From: Phialophora verrucosa
Taxonomy: Eukaryota; Ascomycota; Eurotiomycetes; Chaetothyriales; Herpotrichiellaceae
DNA length: 64,000 nt
NCBI GenBank assembly: GCA_002099365.1
Contig: MSED01000006.1
Coordinates: 992,001-1,056,000 of the forward strand
Direction of reading: 5' to 3'
How positions within the stretch are numbered: position 1 is the first letter of the stretch; the number at the start of each line of letters is the position of its first letter. Position numbers and translations under genes: made by a program. This document shows positions 33,023 through 42,803 of the stretch, in pieces. The notes under the pieces were generated by a model that worked only from the letters and a program-made list of their open reading frames with translations, was not told where the DNA came from and made no database searches.

Positions 33023-33944
33023 TCAAGGGGTCGCCCTGGAGCTCCTCCATGCCTGCTCAAACACCGTCCGTAACTTCACGGCCTGCTCAGAGTCCCGTAT
33101 TCTCTGCTCCAAGAAACCCTGTAGATCGTCCCAAAACTCACTGGTCTGCAATACATTTTCGCCGCTGATTCCACCAGGCTGAACCGGTTCCCTCGTGCTC
33201 TCTACGCCCTCCATCGGAGCACTGTCACCAACTACCACCTTTTCTGAAGCTGGGGCAGAAGTCGTCGTAGCAGCAGCGGCGGCTTTACTGGCCTCATAAG
33301 CCAGAGGTTGTGCCTGAGGAGGTGGATCTGGCGCGCCGCCCATGACCATCACACCGATCTCTACCTCGCCGCCCTTTGCGACGGCATCGCTGCCATCTAG
33401 CGCTTCCTGAATGATCTTCTTACTCGCCGGAATAGGCTTTTTATTCCATAGTAATTTGATCTTTTCCGTGGCTACAACGTTGGATCCACCAAGATAGGAC
33501 TGGACTTGTTCTTTTATTGCCTGCAAGGTTGTGGTCGTGGGATCTATTGAAGGGAGGGTGAGTATCATGTTAGGGTTTCGTGCGGACTTGAGGATCAGGG
33601 TGAGGGTGGGTGTGGCCCGTTCGGCGCCTGGTGCTGGGCCGGCCGTGGGCGATGTCTTTGGCGGCGGCGGGTGCGGTGGTGTAGAGAGTTTGGGGAGGAC
33701 ATACTGCGCGTGGTCTGTTAGCATATAGATCCTCCAGCTCTTCCGTCGTGGCATCGCATTGAGTCCATTCTTTAGCATGCACCCACTCCTCAACGTGCCC
33801 ACGACTGATATCACGACATGGCGTAAGACTTACAGGTATTCTCATCTGAAATGTCTTCGGGTCAAAGACATGATCGGCCTGATATTTCGTCGGTTTGTTG
33901 TCCAGCGAAGTCAGAAACTGTTTTGCGAACTGTAGGTCGCCCAT
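33023..33944 (-). CDS. get5: Get5/Mdy2-like ubiquitin-like protein
   Basis: Cytosolic component of the GET pathway that delivers tail-anchored membrane proteins. Exons 33944-33834 and 33703-33023 over a 130-base intron give 263 residues. Residues 1-45 (DLQFAKQFLTSLDNKP ... FQMRIPYVLPKL) match the N-terminal Get4-binding region. The splice falls within it, between RIP and YVLPKL. A Pro-rich linker leads to a ubiquitin-like domain from ~70 (PTLTLILKS ... KIKLLWNKKPIPASK) to ~155. An Ala/Pro-rich linker follows, then a C-terminal helical segment (FWDDLQGFLEQRIRDSEQA) fitting the homodimerisation domain. Confidence 0.88.
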
Positions 33945-34456
33945 ATTGGCGGCTGCTTGGGCTCGTCGCTCCGCCTCCAGACGGCCGAGGGTTTGTGCAA
34001 GGACGTAGGCGGCCAGGGTGAGGGGAAGGCTTTATTTGCGGTTGTGCTATCGTCGAGTCAAGAGACCGTCAGGCCTGGGGAAGATGCCGGGCAGGCGAGG
34101 TGTGTATTGCGAGCGATCGAGACAGCTCTACAGCCAAGTTGTTGTTCAGTACGGAGTATGTATGTGAGGGAGGAAATGAAGTTGGAGTGAGGTGGAACTG
34201 ACATCACCGGTCAAGGCCGCACCACCAGCACCAGGTCGATAAGTCACTCACAGGACCGACAGATTCGATTGAGAGCATCTTCGTACAATAATGGCACGCT
34301 TTTCAAACCATGGAAATATGAATACTACATTAATTCTAGTATAACAAGAATCCGTCAAGCTTCAAATGGTATCATGTGGAATCCCTCAAGACAAATCATA
34401 ATCCCTCACTCGTGAAACAGAATACCCAACGTCAAGGCACCTTCATGATTTCACCC
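33945..34456. other. intergenic, upstream of get5
   Basis: No gene supported. Contains TACGGAGTA at 34150-34158. The low-GC part from ~34270 is the likely 3' region of the next minus-strand gene. Confidence 0.4.
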
Positions 34457-36169
34457 TTAGAAAGCAGGAATGATATTCTCGTTGTTACCGTCCGTCCCTT
34501 CAACGTACCAAGCATGGTGAACGGTCTTCAAGCTACCAAGCCTCTTCAAGCTGGTTGACCGGCTGACACCACTGCCCATCCTTTGCACGCCACTGCCCAT
34601 TCTTTGGACACCTTGTCTCAAGCTCTTGAACCGAGTGATTTGGGGCCGCTCTGCGTCGTCGACTGTCAGATGCTGAGGTCCCGTAGACTTAGGCCGGGGT
34701 ATGACATCGATATGATCCTGCGCGATACCAGCGTACATATCGCTTTCCGAGTGCGTGACACTGATTTGAGGAGCGATGGGTGCCTTGGACCAGCTGTCCT
34801 GGCTCGAGACTGAAGCACGATCACCGCGGATATCGACCATTTCAAAGCCATCGGCCTCATCTTTCCCACCGACGAAAGAGAAAGGCGTCTCTGGGCGGTC
34901 CCCTTCGAGTTTGGCGTACTGACCGTCCCGTTCGTGGTGCGCGGGTCCTTGCATCGCTGTGCTGATCATGTTGATCAGGTTACCGGCCGATTGTTCGCCG
35001 CTTTGTCGCGCAAGTTGTTGGCTTGGCAGGGGAGCTGGAGCCGCCGCATTCTTGTCCTTTTTGCTCAGTCGGCGGGACAACGAACGTACGAGGGACGAGT
35101 TGCGGAAGAGTCGAAACTCAGCCTTCTTGGCTTGGCCAACTAGGGGCGAGTCGTCTCCGTATGTCGAGAATGGCGAGTTGACGGCTTTGTACGTCGCCGC
35201 CGAGGGTGGGATCACGTCAATCTTTGGGTAAACCGCGCTGTGTGCAGCTGCATTTGGGTGAATGGAGAGGCCAGGTCTCATGGCGGGATGGCCTGCCATT
35301 GGGACTGGAGCTGTTGCAGGGCCACTTCCGTTGGGACGACCTTGGTCGAATGGACTGGTTTCGGGGTTTGGTCGTTTATATCGTCCACACCTTGTGCAAC
35401 ATGTTGAATGGGTCGACGAGCTCGGTGAACTTGACGGCCCTGCCGTGCTTTGCTCCGACATGCGCGACGAGCCGTGAGAGGTCTGTGATTCAGAGATCGC
35501 CCGAGCGTGTGATGAAGGAGTGTGCGTCGGAGCAGGGGCCACCGCGTCAGCAGTGGATGCTGGTACGGTGGTCTTGCGCTTCCCGCAATGGTTGCAGCTG
35601 TGGCCGGCCTCGTGAGTACCACGTTTCTTTCCACACCTCCCACAATCATGTCCATCCGCTGCAGTAGCCGGGCCTTCGGTAGCAACAATAGGATCTGTCG
35701 CTTGACGTTTGTATACTGGTGGAAGCGCACCATCATGCATGTCCTTCGCTACCTTGACTACTTTTGGCTTCTCCTTCTCTGCGGGCCCATGCGCGCTTGG
35801 GTAGGGCTTTCCATCGAGCCGTCGCAAATCGACCGACTTTCTCTGCTCAGCAGGTCTCTGCGGCTTAGGTGCCTGGACTAGCGCTTCTGATGATCGAGTG
35901 ATGGGCTGCGATTCCGCAACCGGGGAAACTGGGGAGAAAGGAGTGGCCTGTGCAGTGTTGGACACTGGTCCTGATCTAAAATTTGGGGAGAAAGGGTTCG
36001 TGTCGGGTAACGGCTCGTGGTATGAACTGGGTAGCACAGCTGTTGTGACTGGCACGGGTGGTTGCGCTTGTTGTCGCATGTTCTCATATGGCACGGCAGT
36101 CTCCAGGGAGCCTGGAGAATTGGATTTGCCTGGATAGGCTGGCGGGGGTGACTTTGTTAACTTTGTCAT
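34457..36169 (-). CDS. hypothetical protein with paired CxxC motifs
   Basis: Unrecognised protein of 570 residues, no intron seen. The start at 36169 (MTKLTKSPPPAYPGKS) was chosen because the 59 upstream in-frame codons look like leader. Mostly disordered, Pro/Ser-rich. The middle holds three closely spaced cysteine pairs, CGRCGKKRGTHEAGHSCNHC and, about 80 residues on, CCTRCGRYKRP, suggesting small zinc knuckles. A basic segment (LFRNSSLVRSLSRRLSKKDK) follows. Near the C-terminus the heptapeptide VQRMGSG is tandemly duplicated before a Ser/Leu/Lys stretch (RSTSLKRLGSLKT). It ends WYVEGTDGNNENIIPAF. Membrane-associated signalling or scaffolding is possible; nothing decides it. Confidence 0.75.
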   Translation of the reverse strand: MTKLTKSPPPAYPGKSNSPGSLETAVPYENMRQQAQPPVPVTTAVLPSSYHEPLPDTNPFSPNFRSGPVSNTAQATPFSPVSPVAESQPITRSSEALVQAPKPQRPAEQRKSVDLRRLDGKPYPSAHGPAEKEKPKVVKVAKDMHDGALPPVYKRQATDPIVATEGPATAADGHDCGRCGKKRGTHEAGHSCNHCGKRKTTVPASTADAVAPAPTHTPSSHARAISESQTSHGSSRMSEQSTAGPSSSPSSSTHSTCCTRCGRYKRPNPETSPFDQGRPNGSGPATAPVPMAGHPAMRPGLSIHPNAAAHSAVYPKIDVIPPSAATYKAVNSPFSTYGDDSPLVGQAKKAEFRLFRNSSLVRSLSRRLSKKDKNAAAPAPLPSQQLARQSGEQSAGNLINMISTAMQGPAHHERDGQYAKLEGDRPETPFSFVGGKDEADGFEMVDIRGDRASVSSQDSWSKAPIAPQISVTHSESDMYAGIAQDHIDVIPRPKSTGPQHLTVDDAERPQITRFKSLRQGVQRMGSGVQRMGSGVSRSTSLKRLGSLKTVHHAWYVEGTDGNNENIIPAF

Positions 36170-37923
36170 CTTTGGGGTACAAAACGTCAGGTTGGAAGAA
36201 TGGAAACGTGTTGAAGTGACCGAGAAATGAGGGAGGTTGGAGTAGTATGAAAGTGGATGACAATGAAGACCCGAGAGCACGGGAGAGCCGACACCGTCAG
36301 TACTTGTCCCCAAGGAGGGACAGGCAAAGAGAGAACGGAAATGCAAAGCAGGCAGACCGCAGATGTGGAATGCAAGAGCTGCAGAAAACAGGCCGCTGAA
36401 GAGGTGAAATCAAGCTGTCAACAGATGGAGAATGAGACGATGTGGGTGGACGACAAGGGAGGCGATGGAGAGATATGAGGCATGTGGGCTCTGATGGTTG
36501 GCTCAATCGTGCCTTTACTTGGCCTACGGCTGAAGTCGTGGTTGGAAAGCCGAGCTAAACCACCCACGCGGCGCAGGTAAAAGCCAGGTTTTGGATCAGG
36601 ACGAACGGTAGCACTCCGGCACCGCAATTGTTTGGCTAGAGGATTTGGCGGCCAAAACACCTGAGGCTTCAAGGCTTCAAAGCTTTTCGGCTTCTAAAAC
36701 CGGCTCAACCGCAAGGATGGAATACCAAGAGTGCAAGATGAGCCCGTGGCGGATGGCACAAAAGCCCAAAACCACCACCCCCGGCCTCACCAATGGGAGT
36801 CCCGTTCGGATTCTGCTGCAATCCGGATGGGGTTATGAACAAATGAGTGTCGACACTTGAGCTTCTACGGAGTACGAAGAGTCAGAAGCTTAAAGCGCAG
36901 CCGTTGTGCATCGGTGTTTGTAGCAAGTGAACCTGTTGCTACAAGCATCTGGCTGGCTGCATTATCAATTCTTAGGTACCTGACACTCAACTTGTGCTCG
37001 TGTCGGACAAAACTTAGACACCAAGCCACCTCGGGCCTCTTGTGACCCATCACCTTGCGGGGTCTGCGCCTCCCAAAGGTGCCAAAAAGGGGGTTCGGTA
37101 AAGTTCCATCCGGCTTAGCTCGACCATGTGGGCTCTTCCGCTTCTATCTTCGGCACGCCACAGAGCGAATCAAGACAACGCCTCGGCATGGTTGGCAAGC
37201 CATTCGTTCCAACTTCCTACGCTGTACAGAGTGCTGTCTGAGTCTCTCAAAATATCATGTGCTTACCGAGCTGCATTGAGGCGATAAGGAAGTCTTGAGC
37301 AATGACTCTGTTTTGGCGCCATTGTCTCTACAAGTATTACACATTGCCAGCAGAAAGAGAGATTGAAACACAAGGAAAGAGTAGCTACTCCCATAGGTGC
37401 GGTTGTCGAAGTGTGACGCCCGGATCTCAGGGCGCCGAAGTAGGGAATATACACACTTGAGTAAATAGTACACTTGACGAGCAACACGTGGATAATGATA
37501 CCAGTGTAGAGAGTGTCGCATCTCATCAGGGAAGCATAAAGCTTGAAGCTGGAGGAATCCGGATTCTTTGCTCGCTGAATACCTGCTGAAGGACACAAAA
37601 AAGATTTAACCCCCCAGCAGGGTTGACTGCCCTGCGTCAGGTCTGTCAAGCAACCAAAAAACTCTGCCCTCATACCATCCGCATTGACTCTGCCGTGGGT
37701 TGAAGGTGAGACGAAAACCTTTCCTCTTGCAAGGTGGTTTTTTCCCGTTGGTGATCGTGTTGTGTTGATTTGCAGTCGGATCTACAAACAATCCATCCTT
37801 CAGAAGACCCATTAACTATGCAACCGAGGACCGCATGGGAATATGCTCACAAAAGTCCTGGCCAAGAAGCGGATGTCTTTGTCCGGATTGTTGGGAGAGA
37901 TTTGGTAACCAAAAATTATATGC
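36170..37923. other. intergenic, no confirmed gene
   Basis: Promoter side of the CxxC protein gene, then ~1.2 kb without a supported gene. TACGGAGTA at 36866-36874. A 136-codon minus-strand open segment (37263-37673) is somewhat hydrophobic but has no recognisable feature. Confidence 0.35.
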
Positions 37924-39226
37924 CTAGGGGCCGGTGGTGAATTGTGGTGTGGCAGAAAAGAAAGTGAAGGAATGCATCAACGTCTCAGGCTCGACGATAT
38001 TTCCGACGCAGGAGCTCGCGAGGGCGAACGTGCCTCCTGCCGTAGCACAATCAAGAAACGAAAAATGCTGATCACCGCGTAAAGTCAAGAGATCTCGCCT
38101 CGCTCCTGCAGTCATATCGCTCAAGCACGACACTTACGTCCCAGTCAAGTGGGATCATGTAACAGGATTGGTCGCACATAAGCCGCAGGAACAGGATCTC
38201 TGCAGGAATACCGCCTCCCATGCCATGCTGATAGGTAGGCAGACCGCGATCTCCCTGGAGCTTTTCCACCTTCCGAGCCGATACTGTACACGCAAGGTTG
38301 TGGCAAGTGTATAAATAACACGATGGTCGATTGCCACCGAGTGGATCCGCCGGATGCTGCCTTGAGAGACTTACATTGCCCGAGTCCAGCTGGGTTCAAA
38401 ATGGTTCCATCTTCGAGAAGTACGAGTACCGGAGCTCGATGACAGCTTGCCAACAGGGGTTTCATCCGTCGCATGCCACCAAGGACAAGTTAACCCAACG
38501 CCTGGCTGTGTCACGTCGACATCCGGGCTCTGCTGAGCAGTCTGGTAGGCTAGTATAACTTCCCCACACTGGTACTTTCCTGCCGTCCAGTTGAGATCGT
38601 GGGACAGGAGAAGCTGTGGCACTTACCATTTCCTTGGATTCCTAGGTATGGCGAGATGCATGGGCACGTGCTGTAGTACTTGGAGTCCCAATCAGATGGC
38701 TGCCATGCAAGAGCCCGAGACCGCCTTCCAGGACCTGGGCTGTGATATGCCAATGACGTTGAGATAGGATCGTAACGGTAACACAGCTGCGACCTTCGAA
38801 CAGTCAATGAGGCTGAGGCGGGATGTGGCATGCTGCTGGCTGCGCTGACAGACGCAATTGTCACCATAACCTGGCAGTAACCAAGCAGTCGATTCTCGGT
38901 CGCACAGAGTACATATCCATCCTCGGCAAAGATGCAGGTCCTCGGTTGGTACAGAGTATTATGCTCATCGTGGATTGGAATTGTCTAATATTGGCTCGGC
39001 TTCAAACCAATTGCTTAACAAGGCACTCGTGAGATGGATCAACAAGGGCACTTTGTGGTCTGATTGGGGACCGCAAAATTCTCGTATTTCAGGCCCAACG
39101 GGCCGAATCGACCAGCTGCAAGGAAAAGAGTCCAATGCGTTATATGGTATCGCATAAGTTACGAAAGTAGTGGTCTGCCAGCTCTGATGCCTGAATGTTA
39201 GCGGCCACATCAAAAATGTAGTCAGC
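37924..39226 (-). CDS. cysteine-rich multi-exon hypothetical protein (5' end unresolved)
   Basis: Unrecognised. Short open blocks join in consistent phase: 39226-39163, 39115-~39056, 38984-38871, 38786-38627, 38579-38495, 38445-38375, 38283-38138 and 38067-37924 (stop). Donors are gtaact, gttatg, gtaagt, gttaac, gtaagt and gtaagt; introns are 47-91 bases. The junction between blocks two and three (near 39050/38984) could not be resolved. The conceptual protein is Cys-rich: TTKCPC, PRTCIF, YVLCAT, GYCQLCYRY, STCPCIS, LMCDQSCYM, LDCAT, SSCVG. It has an N-glycosylation site (NQT). The C-terminal block HFSFLDCATAGGTF ... ATPQFTTGP reads as a normal protein end. An extracellular location fits the Cys pattern, but no signal peptide was found. 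A decayed gene is the main alternative. Confidence 0.45.
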
Positions 39227-42200
39227 CTGCGGCCCTTGACGCATGGGATGCAAGGAACGCACCGTCGCTCCTTATTGCTGACAAGCAACCGAGGCAGTGA
39301 GCTTCAATAGAGCCTTGTCCCACACTTGGCATCTTACGACCGCCACGGGCACTACTGTGTACACACCTTGTGTCGGATCTTATTTGAGATGACAGCTCTA
39401 AGATTTATTTCGGCATGACAACGAGCATTTCGAGAAGGCGCCAGACGTGAGTGCGATGCAGCTTGGTGACGACTAATTCACTCGGGCGGACTTCAACAGT
39501 GCCATTTCCCCTCGGATTTCTGCCTTCGTCGAGGGTGATGCTGTAAATAGCAAGGAGGACTGTGGAAGGGTTCCTATCCACACCAGCAGAAATCTCATCA
39601 ACGAGCGGACGCGCACTCCAACACGAATCAAGGCAATGCACGCAGTGAGGCAACGGTGCCACCAAATGGTGACGACGTTGAGCTATCCAAACCCGCTGCG
39701 TGGCGGGCAGTCCTCATTTGAGGGTTGAACTCCGTCCGGATTGTCAGCAAATAGGAGATTATTTGGGACCCCGCTCCTCGTTATGACATGCTTGAATCTT
39801 TGAAGAACCTCAAACAAGTCTAGATACTGTAGATAAACTACGAGTACTCGTACTAAAACCACGGCATCGTGGTGCCATGCCGCAATTCCCCCTGTCCTTT
39901 GTGGGCGAGGTACGTACCTATCTCGCTTCAAGGATGCAGGGGGTTTTGACCACGCCGAGGCCACCAAGTAAAGGGGGAATCGACGAAAGAAACACTAGAA
40001 AGATGCAGTGGCTGATAATTGTCCTAACCTATCGATTAGGAGAAATGATAATGCGCTGTTCCAGCACACTATTGTAGGGTGGCGCTGGGTGGCTGCTCGG
40101 AAGGAGGGCGAAACGCGTGGTGATTGTGCGCTCCACAAGGCGGCTTGTCACATCGCTTGGACTCCAAGGCCGAAGAGACTTAGCACCTGTTTGAGACTTG
40201 GGTCTCCATTTTTTAAGACACGATCGCGGCCAGACCGCATCACCCCTTGAACCTCCTGAGCAATGGAAACCGTGTCGTCGATAGCCGCTCCTTCCGGCAA
40301 CCGCATGCCGAAGAGAGCACCCCTTGTACGTGAGAGATACGGAGTATGTGACATAATAATCACGAGAGACATGCGGGCTCGATCCGCCTCTAATCTCTTC
40401 CTGCGAGACATTAAGGGAACTGTGTATGGTGCACGGTGCAAGTGTACTGCTATCAGGAGAAACATCAAGGCCCGGCCCAGATAGACAAAAGAGTGGCCAA
40501 AACTCATTGCGGGATGGCCCCTTGTCCTCGGCTATGGACGCGATCCGTGACATCGTGATCGGTCCAACAGCTGAAGTCGCGTGTCGTATGAGGGGTGCGG
40601 CAATGATCTCCCAGCTTTCTTGCGTCAAAAGGCCGTCCGTATCAGGACATCATATTTGGGCCTGATAATCGAGATACCGCCCGAACCACATATAACCAGG
40701 CCAAGCATGGGCTTTGAGGAGCGTATGGAAGGCGGTATGGAAATTCTGTCGCCAGACGGTTGGTGTCACAGCCCTGCGGATGAAGTGGAGAGCGCCCTGA
40801 CTGCCGTCATGGCCCACGCTTCATCGACTCCACATGTCTGGAGGCTTGGAGATAGCTGGCGCACAAGAGGAATAGCGCCAGGGCCTGGTCCCAAATATAG
40901 CATCCCCAGGCAAGGCTATCTAGGCCCCGAAGGGTGTGGCGCTGCGCTAAAACGGAAGTTACGTTGAATGAGCCTGAAGCATGTTTGACCCATCCTGGTT
41001 CATCCCTTCGGCCTTTCCCCCTATCAACCCACATCCAAGGAGCACCCTCCCACCGCTCATTTGTCCCAAACTCCGCCATCAAAGCCCACCACGTCCGGCG
41101 AAATTAACTGGGATCGGTTTCGTGAGGATTTGCGTGGTCTTGGTTAGAGAGCCAGACAAATCCGAGCCAACGGGAAGCCAAGACGATCCCGGTTGCGACG
41201 ACACGGCCACGCTAAGATAGCTGTCTGTCAGCCCTTGGAGTACTACATACAATCGGCTGAAAGGGGTATGCTGGTTGGGTTTCTCAGACATCGGATACCG
41301 CGCGCGGATGTCCTGCTTTCATACCTCATACCTCCGCTTGGACTGTTCGGACATTGAGCACCACGATCAGGCAACAGGCCACCAAAGGTACTATCCATGT
41401 ATCGACAAGTCCAGGTTCCGGAAGCATGAAAACTACGATCAATACTGTCAACGTCATGCAGTCATCTTTTGGGCCACAGCGCTCCCCGTTCTGTGTGTGA
41501 TGTTTCTCCTCCAATCTCTTTGCCGCCACCAAGGGAACTTTCTCAGCCTCAGCGGGGTGCAAAGCCAGCGGGCTAGCGTACACTTGCCGCTTTGAGTATT
41601 TGTCTTTACATGTCAGATAGCTGTCACAGGGCCTTTTGATACGGGCAATGACACTGCAGCCGCATTGTGGCGTTGGAAGCGCTTGTGAGACTCAATAGAC
41701 CATCACCATTTTATCCTCGACCAGCACAATGTTACAATTGCCCCCAGGAAGTAGCATTCCCGGGCGAAAAGGAATTGATTGTGTTGGCGCTCATCACTGC
41801 GCTTCGTTCCTGCAGTGCTCTGCTTCAGCTCTGACTTGGCCAATTTCTTAGGCGATCGGTTAGGCAAAACAATCGACAGACAAAGTCCGAGCACCAGCTT
41901 TTGAGCTGCACCGCCGACCAATACGAATGTAGTCAAGACCGAGCGGAAGGCTCAATTTAGCTAAGCGTCCCCTCGCACGAACCGTAGCCAAGAACTTTCA
42001 AGCCAATGGGAGACGTCCATCTCACTCCATCTGCTCGTATGCACAAATCTAAGTTCATCCCAGCCATCTGCCACAAGAACCTGATGTGTCGCTGTCACCT
42101 TTTCTGGGGAACATTTGAAAACTCTGCAACGGGAGTGGTGCGGCTGAGGACGGTGTTGTAAAATTCATGCGCGCTTGATCATTGAGGACTGCGCCGGCCT

Positions 42201-42803
42201 TCAGGTCTATGCAAGCGAAGTGTAAGGCCGGTAGCCCTCACTTGCACCTTTAAAGTTGAACGCTGGGGGCCTGGGGTGGCTAGAACTGGCGATATACTGG
42301 GTGAAGCGGCGAGGGTACCGAGGTGTAAGATTACCGCCCCGAACCAGGGCTTTCTGTCATCCAGCCACGCCTAGTTGCCAAATTCGGGCGCCGAAAAACA
42401 AGCACAAGGTGACTAGCTCGCGTCGACCCAGGCTAGCAAAGCCATTGATACACAGAGTGGGTCTCCCAGTACCAATTCCGAGCTGCCAACCATCATGACC
42501 GCTACGACTCGAAATGAAAGAACAGCCTCTCCAGATTTGGACTCACCTGCCATGCATGCGCTTGATTTCCAGCGCGCAGATCTCGTGCATGCCTTCCTCC
42601 CCTAGGATGACCCTCTTTTCGTGACCCACTAGGGGGCGCGGTTGTCAATTCAACTTGCACTCCCTTACTCACTGCGCATTGGCTACTCGGTCTATTTTCA
42701 TCTGGGCCTCTCCTTTATATGATAGCTGACCCTTCCCGCACTCCCTTTGCCCTCTTCCTTCTTAGCAACGCTCGTTGAAGCCAACACCTATTACCCGTAC
42801 ATC
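39227..42803. other. 3.6 kb upstream of PKS, coding-like fragments only
   Basis: Minus-strand segments at 39405-39665, 39683-39900 and 40148-40700 look protein-like and may be 5' exons of the preceding gene or a second, possibly decayed gene; they could not be joined. A perfect 14-base palindrome lies at 39839-39852 and TACGGAGTA at 40338-40346. From ~41.3 kb nothing gene-like appears. A TATA-like TTTATATGATAG near 42714, about 90 bases before the PKS start, may be its core promoter. Confidence 0.35.
39839..39852. repeat. 14-base palindrome TACGAGTACTCGTA
   Basis: Perfect palindrome formed from the TACGAGTA motif and its complement overlapping by two bases. Confidence 0.85.

Noticed and set aside
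37263..37673. 136-codon minus-strand open frame
   Set aside because: Hydrophobic in places but without motifs or splice connection to the neighbouring hidden gene.
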